Below, one piece after another: positions 60,263-64,000 of a stretch of 64,000 bases of DNA. A model generated the notes under the pieces. The model was given only the letters and a program-made list of their open reading frames with translations. It was not told the DNA's origin and searched no databases. Numbering within the stretch: position 1 is the stretch's first letter; each line of letters begins with the position of its first letter. Position numbers and translations under genes: made by a program. The stretch is from Paracoccaceae bacterium (lineage in GTDB: Bacteria > Pseudomonadota > Alphaproteobacteria > Rhodobacterales > Rhodobacteraceae). The stretch spans positions 1 through 64,000 of the forward strand of contig JAHDXW010000018.1 of the NCBI GenBank assembly GCA_023383015.1. The letters run 5' to 3'.

Positions 60263-61645
60263 ATGCTGAAGCGGACCGGAGATGCCCCCCTGCGCGACCT
60301 TGCCCGCAGGCGGCTGCGCCATTTCCTTGCCGATTTCGCCCGGCTCGAGGACGAGTTCCCGGGCCGCTACCCGCATGTCATCGTGCGCGGCGAGGGCCCC
60401 TATGTGATCGACGACGCGGGTCACCGGCTGCTGGACGCCGGCAACCACCTCGGCGCCTGCAACATCGGCCATGGCCGCGCCGAGGTCGCCAGGGCGATGG
60501 GCGAGCAGGCCGCGCGGCTGGAATTCTCGGCCCTCGATTCGGGCAACTCGCACGACGCCGCGATCCGCTTCGCCGACCGGCTGGCGGGCATGCTGCCGAT
60601 GGAGGACGCCTGCATCTCGTTCTGCGGCTCCGGCAGCGAGGGCAACGAGCTTGCCTACAAGATTGCACGCGCCTGGCATTTCCTGCGCGGCGAACCGGGA
60701 CGGCTGAAGATCCTGTCGCGGGCGGGTTCCTACCACGGCTCCTCCTATGGCGCGATGGCTGCCACCGGCATCGACGCCTTCGGCGCCGGCTTCGGCCCGC
60801 TTGCGCCGGCCTTCGTGCGCATTCCCCAGCCCTCGCACGACCGCTGCCCCTACTGCGCCAACGATACGGCCTGCACCCTGGCCTGCATCGAGGCGACGCG
60901 GGCGATCGTCCGGGCTGAGGGTCCCGGCACCATCGCGGCCATCGTTGCCGAGCCCCTGGCGATCCCCCAGGCGGTCAAGGTTCCGCCACCCGGCTACTGG
61001 CAGGCGCTGGCCGAGATCGCCCGCGAGGCGGGGGCGCTCCTGATCGTCGACGAGGTCGTCACCGGCTTCGGCCGTACCGGACGGATGTTCGGCTGCGACC
61101 ACTGGGGGGTGCGGCCCGACATCATGGTCATGGCCAAGGGCATCTCCTCGGGCTACGTCCCGCTCGGCGCGGTGGCGACATCGGCGCGTGTCAATGCCGC
61201 CTTCGCCGACAAGCCGCTTCTGCACCTCAACACCTTTGCCGGCCATCCGGTGGCCTGCGCCGCCGGCGAGGCGGTGCTTGACATCCTCGAGCGCGAGGAC
61301 CTCGTCGGCAACGCCGCGAGACTCGAGCCGATCCTGCGCGCCCGTCTCGAGGCGATCGCGGCTCAGGTGCCCGAGGTGCTCCGCGTCACCGTCATCGGGC
61401 TGATGGCGAGCGTCGAGGTCGATGCCTCCGCCTGCCCGGACTTGGCTCGCCTGATCCGCCGCGTCCGCCACGAGGCCTATGGCGAGGGTCTGCTTGTGCG
61501 GGTCAACCCCGACGGCACCCGCGCCACCGCATTCTTCTATCCATCGCTGAACGTCACCGAGGACGACATCCTGCGCGGCGCCGCGGCGCTCGGCCGGGCC
61601 TTCCGCACCGCGCTCGACGCCGAGCGCGGCGGGAGGCGGCCGTGA
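60263..61645 (+). CDS. class III (omega-type) aminotransferase
   Basis: This encodes 460 aa of fold type I PLP enzymes. Features are the phosphate-binding FCGSGSEGNELAYKIARAW, PLP-contact LLIVDEVVTGFGRTGRMFG (Asp263) and the PLP lysine in VMAKGISSGYVPLGA (Lys292). A cysteine set RCPYCANDTACTLAC occurs at 194-208. Such enzymes deaminate omega-amino acids, for example 4-aminobutyrate, to semialdehydes. Placed between an aldehyde dehydrogenase and a hydroxyacid dehydrogenase, it fits the step after lactam opening. A GAGGAGG ribosome binding site precedes the ATG. Confidence 0.92.
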   Translation: MLKRTGDAPLRDLARRRLRHFLADFARLEDEFPGRYPHVIVRGEGPYVIDDAGHRLLDAGNHLGACNIGHGRAEVARAMGEQAARLEFSALDSGNSHDAAIRFADRLAGMLPMEDACISFCGSGSEGNELAYKIARAWHFLRGEPGRLKILSRAGSYHGSSYGAMAATGIDAFGAGFGPLAPAFVRIPQPSHDRCPYCANDTACTLACIEATRAIVRAEGPGTIAAIVAEPLAIPQAVKVPPPGYWQALAEIAREAGALLIVDEVVTGFGRTGRMFGCDHWGVRPDIMVMAKGISSGYVPLGAVATSARVNAAFADKPLLHLNTFAGHPVACAAGEAVLDILEREDLVGNAARLEPILRARLEAIAAQVPEVLRVTVIGLMASVEVDASACPDLARLIRRVRHEAYGEGLLVRVNPDGTRATAFFYPSLNVTEDDILRGAAALGRAFRTALDAERGGRRP

Positions 61646-62586
61646 ACGTCCTTTTCCACTACGAACTCGGCGAGGCGCTTGCGGCCCGCGTCGCGGCGCT
61701 GGCCGCGCGCGGGCTGGCGGTGACGGCGGTGACCCAGGCCGACCGTGCGGGCCTTGCCGCCGCCCTGCCGGCGGTGGAGGTGATCTGGCACGTGCTCGAG
61801 CCGATCACCGCCGCCCACATCGCCGCGGCCCCGCGCCTGCGGCTGATCCAGAAGGTGGGCGTGGGCGTCGACACGATCGACCTTGACGCCGCCCGCGCCG
61901 CCGGGGTCGCGGTGTGCAACCTGCCCGGCACCAACACCCCCGCGGTGGCCGAGCACGCGCTGGCGCTGATGCTCGCGGTCCTGCGGCAGGTGACGGCCTT
62001 CGACCGCGAGACGCGCGCGGGCACCGGCTGGGGCTGGCCGCTGGCCCGCCAGAGCCGGCTCGGCGAAATCGGCGGGCGCACCGTGGGTCTCGTCGGCTAC
62101 GGGGCGGTCGGCCGCAGGCTCGGGCCGCTGCTCGTCGCCTTCGGCGCAAGGGTGGTCTATGCCGAGCCCGCGCCGGTGGCCGGCGCGGTCGGAGAGCATG
62201 TGCCGCTCGACCGCCTGCTGGCCAAGGCCGACATCGTCTCGCTGCACGTTCCCTTGACACCCGCGACGCGGGGGCTGATCGACGCCGCGCGGATCGCGCG
62301 GATGAAGCGGGGGGCGATCCTGGTCAACACCGCCCGCGGCGGGCTGGTGGACGCCGGAGCGCTGGCCTCGGCGCTGTCCTCGGGGCATCTCGGCGGCGCC
62401 GGCCTCGACGTCTTCCCCGGGGAGCCCCTCGATCCCGCCTCGCCGCTGCTAGCGGCGCCGAACACGGTGCTGACCCCGCACGTCGCCTGGCTGACGCTCG
62501 AGACGCTGACGCGCAGCCTCGAGATCATGGCCGAGAACTGCGCCCGCGTCGCGGACGGGCGCGACCTCCTGCACCGCGTCGCCTGA
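61642..62586 (+). CDS. D-2-hydroxyacid dehydrogenase family protein
   Basis: This encodes 314 aa. The NAD-binding loop is TVGLVGYGAVGRRLGPLL. Catalytic residues appear in order: Arg in LVNTARGGLVDAG, Glu in GLDVFPGEPLDP and His in VLTPHVAWLT. It reduces a 2-oxo acid or oxidises a D-2-hydroxy acid using NAD(P). The ATG overlaps the aminotransferase stop (61642-61645). Its presence suggests that one pathway intermediate is a 2-hydroxy or 2-oxo acid. Confidence 0.91.
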   Translation: MNVLFHYELGEALAARVAALAARGLAVTAVTQADRAGLAAALPAVEVIWHVLEPITAAHIAAAPRLRLIQKVGVGVDTIDLDAARAAGVAVCNLPGTNTPAVAEHALALMLAVLRQVTAFDRETRAGTGWGWPLARQSRLGEIGGRTVGLVGYGAVGRRLGPLLVAFGARVVYAEPAPVAGAVGEHVPLDRLLAKADIVSLHVPLTPATRGLIDAARIARMKRGAILVNTARGGLVDAGALASALSSGHLGGAGLDVFPGEPLDPASPLLAAPNTVLTPHVAWLTLETLTRSLEIMAENCARVADGRDLLHRVA

Positions 62587-62587
62587 G

Positions 62588-62615
62588 GGCACCGGGCAGC
62601 CGGCGGCCCGGTGCC
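62588..62615. terminator. hairpin between two converging genes
   Basis: GGCACCGGGC (62588-62597) pairs perfectly with GCCCGGTGCC (62606-62615) around an 8-base loop. It starts right after the hydroxyacid dehydrogenase stop and ends 13 bases before the end of the converging gene. It has no clear T-run but could end transcription from both sides. Confidence 0.5.
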
Positions 62616-62628
62616 GCCGGCGGCAGCA

Positions 62629-63642
62629 CTACTCTGCCAGCAGCGCCCTGATCTCGCGCACCAGATGCGCCTTGCAGGCGGCGTCGATCCCGGCCTCGGA
62701 GAGATGGCCGAAGGGCCCCGGGATCGGGCGGAAGCGCGCATCGCGCATCGCCGCGGCATCGCGCTGCATGTCGACGGGCGGGAAGTAGAGGTCGCTCTCG
62801 GCCGGCGCGAGCAGCGCCCGTGCGCGGATCGCCCCCAGCGCCCGGCCGAGGTCGCCGCCGAGGCCGGGCGTCGCGCCGAGGTCGGCCGTCTGCCAGGTGT
62901 GAAGCTGGGTCAAGAGGTTGTTGGCATCCTGCGCGAGCCAGAACGCCTCCCAGAACCGGACGAGGAAGTCGTCGGGGTCGGCAAAGCCCATCCCGCGGTA
63001 GAGATGGTCGCGGTAGAAGGTCTGGCTCAGCGCCCAGCCGGCCCAGACGCGCCCCATCGCCTTCATGCCGGTCTCGGGCGGGCCGTCATAGTCGCCCCGG
63101 TTCCAGGCCGCATCCGCCGTCAGCGCCGCCTTGGCGCCGGCGAGGAAGACGTAGCAGTGCGGCGAGCAGCGCGCCGCGCCGCACATCGCCGCCATCCTCA
63201 CCACGAGCCCGGGGTGCGAGAGCGCCCACTGATAGGCCTGGAAGGCTCCCATCGAGCCGCCGATCACGAGCTCGATCCGCCGCGCCCCGAAATGCTCGGT
63301 CATCAGCCGCGCCTGGGCGCGGACGTTGTCCCGGACGTTGACCGCAGGGAACCGCCCGCGATCGAAGGGCGCGGGCGTGTTGGACGGCGAGGAGGACAGG
63401 CCATTGCCGAACATGCTCGGCACCACGATGCAGTAGCGCCCCGGGTCGAGCGCGCTGTCGGCACCGATGAACCACTCGAGGTCGGCATGGGTGCCGGTGA
63501 ACCAGGTCGGGAAGACGACGAAGTTGTCGCGCCCCGGCGAGGGGGTGCCGTAGACGGCATAGGCCAGCCGCGCGGCGGGCAGCACCGCCCCGCCCTCCAG
63601 CGCGAAGTCGCCGAGTTCGAAGATCGCGTGCGGCGTGCTCAT
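62629..63642 (-). CDS. alpha/beta hydrolase related to homoserine O-acetyltransferase (MetX-like)
   Basis: This encodes 337 aa. The fold resembles MetX: LAYAVYGTPSPGRDNFVVFPTWFTGTHADLEWFIG, VNVRDNVRAQARLMTEHFGARRIELVIGGSMGAFQAYQWALSHP (nucleophile Ser in G-G-S-M-G) and a C-terminal His in IPGPFGHLSEAG. It may be an acyltransferase or a hydrolase of an ester or amide; true methionine-pathway MetX proteins are closer to 380 aa. It is coupled by ATGA to the SDR gene upstream on the same strand, next to the catabolic operon. Confidence 0.85.
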   Translation of the reverse strand: MSTPHAIFELGDFALEGGAVLPAARLAYAVYGTPSPGRDNFVVFPTWFTGTHADLEWFIGADSALDPGRYCIVVPSMFGNGLSSSPSNTPAPFDRGRFPAVNVRDNVRAQARLMTEHFGARRIELVIGGSMGAFQAYQWALSHPGLVVRMAAMCGAARCSPHCYVFLAGAKAALTADAAWNRGDYDGPPETGMKAMGRVWAGWALSQTFYRDHLYRGMGFADPDDFLVRFWEAFWLAQDANNLLTQLHTWQTADLGATPGLGGDLGRALGAIRARALLAPAESDLYFPPVDMQRDAAAMRDARFRPIPGPFGHLSEAGIDAACKAHLVREIRALLAE

Positions 63643-64000
63643 AGCGCGGCCATCCCGCCGTCGGCCATGTAGTTGCCGGCGGCAACGAAGCTCGCCTCGT
63701 CGGAGGCCAGGAACAGGACCATCGGCGCGATCTCCTCGGGCTCGGCGCGCCGGCCGAGAGGGGTGAAGGCGATCAGCGCCTTGGCCTCGTCAGGCGTGAC
63801 CCCGCGCGACATCGGCGTGTCGACATAGCCCGGCAGCAGGCAGTTCACCCGGACGTTGTGCGGCGCATAGGTGACGCCGGCGTTCTTCGACAGCATCACC
63901 GCGGCACCCTTGGCCGTCTGGTAGGCGGCATTGTTGGCCACCCCCGACCAGCCCCAGACCGAGGAGACGTTGACGATCGCGCCGCCGCCGGCCGCCATCA
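63639..64000 (-). CDS. short-chain dehydrogenase/reductase, 5' part outside the window
   Basis: The visible 120 residues are the C-terminal half of a classical SDR. They include the catalytic Ser in GGGAIVNVSSVWGWSG, Y-x-x-x-K in NNAAYQTAKGAAVMLSKN, then VRVNCLLPGYVDTPM and the end FLASDEASFVAAGNYMADGGM. The NAD(P)-binding Rossmann start lies beyond position 64000. It oxidises or reduces an alcohol/ketone pair. Its stop overlaps the ATG of the MetX-like gene. Confidence 0.9.
   Translation of the reverse strand, partial: MAAGGGAIVNVSSVWGWSGVANNAAYQTAKGAAVMLSKNAGVTYAPHNVRVNCLLPGYVDTPMSRGVTPDEAKALIAFTPLGRRAEPEEIAPMVLFLASDEASFVAAGNYMADGGMAAL

Overview
The window is very GC-rich (well above 70% by eye) and almost fully coding. 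Gene order points to an alphaproteobacterium of the Rhodobacterales type: gshB-yraN-rsmI back to back with an LpoA-like lipoprotein, glnD-murJ-trpS, nfuA-tsaB-rimI, ruvCAB, a FYDLN/TIGR02300 protein and a DUF1127 protein. This assignment is inference from synteny. I found no tRNA, rRNA, CRISPR array, insertion sequence or prophage gene.

Layout. 1-3.0 kb: end of an unknown gene, then a small hypothetical and two family-2 glycosyltransferases in overlapping frames. 3-12.4 kb: M50/CBS metalloprotease, gshB, yraN, rsmI; then divergently the LpoA-like lipoprotein, glnD and murJ. 12.4-18.6 kb: a small hypothetical, a rhomboid-like protein without catalytic residues, trpS, a hypothetical, a phosphopantetheinyl transferase, a DapA-family lyase/aldolase and a Ca/Na antiporter. 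18.6-22.4 kb: a repeat-bearing intergenic region, then a dipeptide-type ABC importer (two permeases and a fused double ATPase) with no binding protein beside it. 22.4-26.8 kb: aminotransferase IV, universal stress protein, MFS transporter, nfuA, tsaB, rimI. 26.9-33.1 kb: a complete BMP-type (nucleoside/purine-like) ABC importer, a GntR regulator and a YgjP-like metallopeptidase. 33.3-35.5 kb: a short P450-like protein, a free-standing acyl carrier protein and an alpha/beta-hydrolase-like protein in overlapping frames. 35.6-40.2 kb: TIGR02300 protein, ruvCAB, DUF1127 protein, a small membrane protein, prmA. 40.3-43.2 kb: a TRAP transporter.

43.5-64 kb is the most unusual part. Fifteen co-directional minus-strand genes (58503 down to 44926), many overlapping by 4 bases, encode a Tat-exported binding protein, two permeases and an ATPase; the three PxpA/B/C subunits of an ATP-dependent lactam (5-oxoproline) hydrolase; a Cys/His-rich protein I do not recognise; a UroD/MtaA-family methyltransferase; a B12-binding corrinoid protein; a four-Cys small protein; a RACo-type corrinoid activator; a methyl-tetrahydrofolate/corrinoid methyltransferase; a GntR regulator; and a biotinyl carrier. 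A biotin carboxylase gene faces the end of this operon. Divergent from the operon lie an aldehyde dehydrogenase, a class III aminotransferase and a D-2-hydroxyacid dehydrogenase. The 245-base divergent region holds three palindromes: one overlaps the -10 of a good promoter on the minus strand, and one overlaps the -10 of a weaker candidate on the plus strand.

My reading (inference) is a catabolic island that imports a methylated lactam or cyclic-imide-like compound, opens its ring with ATP, moves the methyl group through a corrinoid protein to tetrahydrofolate, and turns the resulting omega-amino acid into a carboxylate by transamination and oxidation. The combination of a PxpABC lactamase with a complete corrinoid methyl-transfer module in one operon is the candidate undescribed system of this window.
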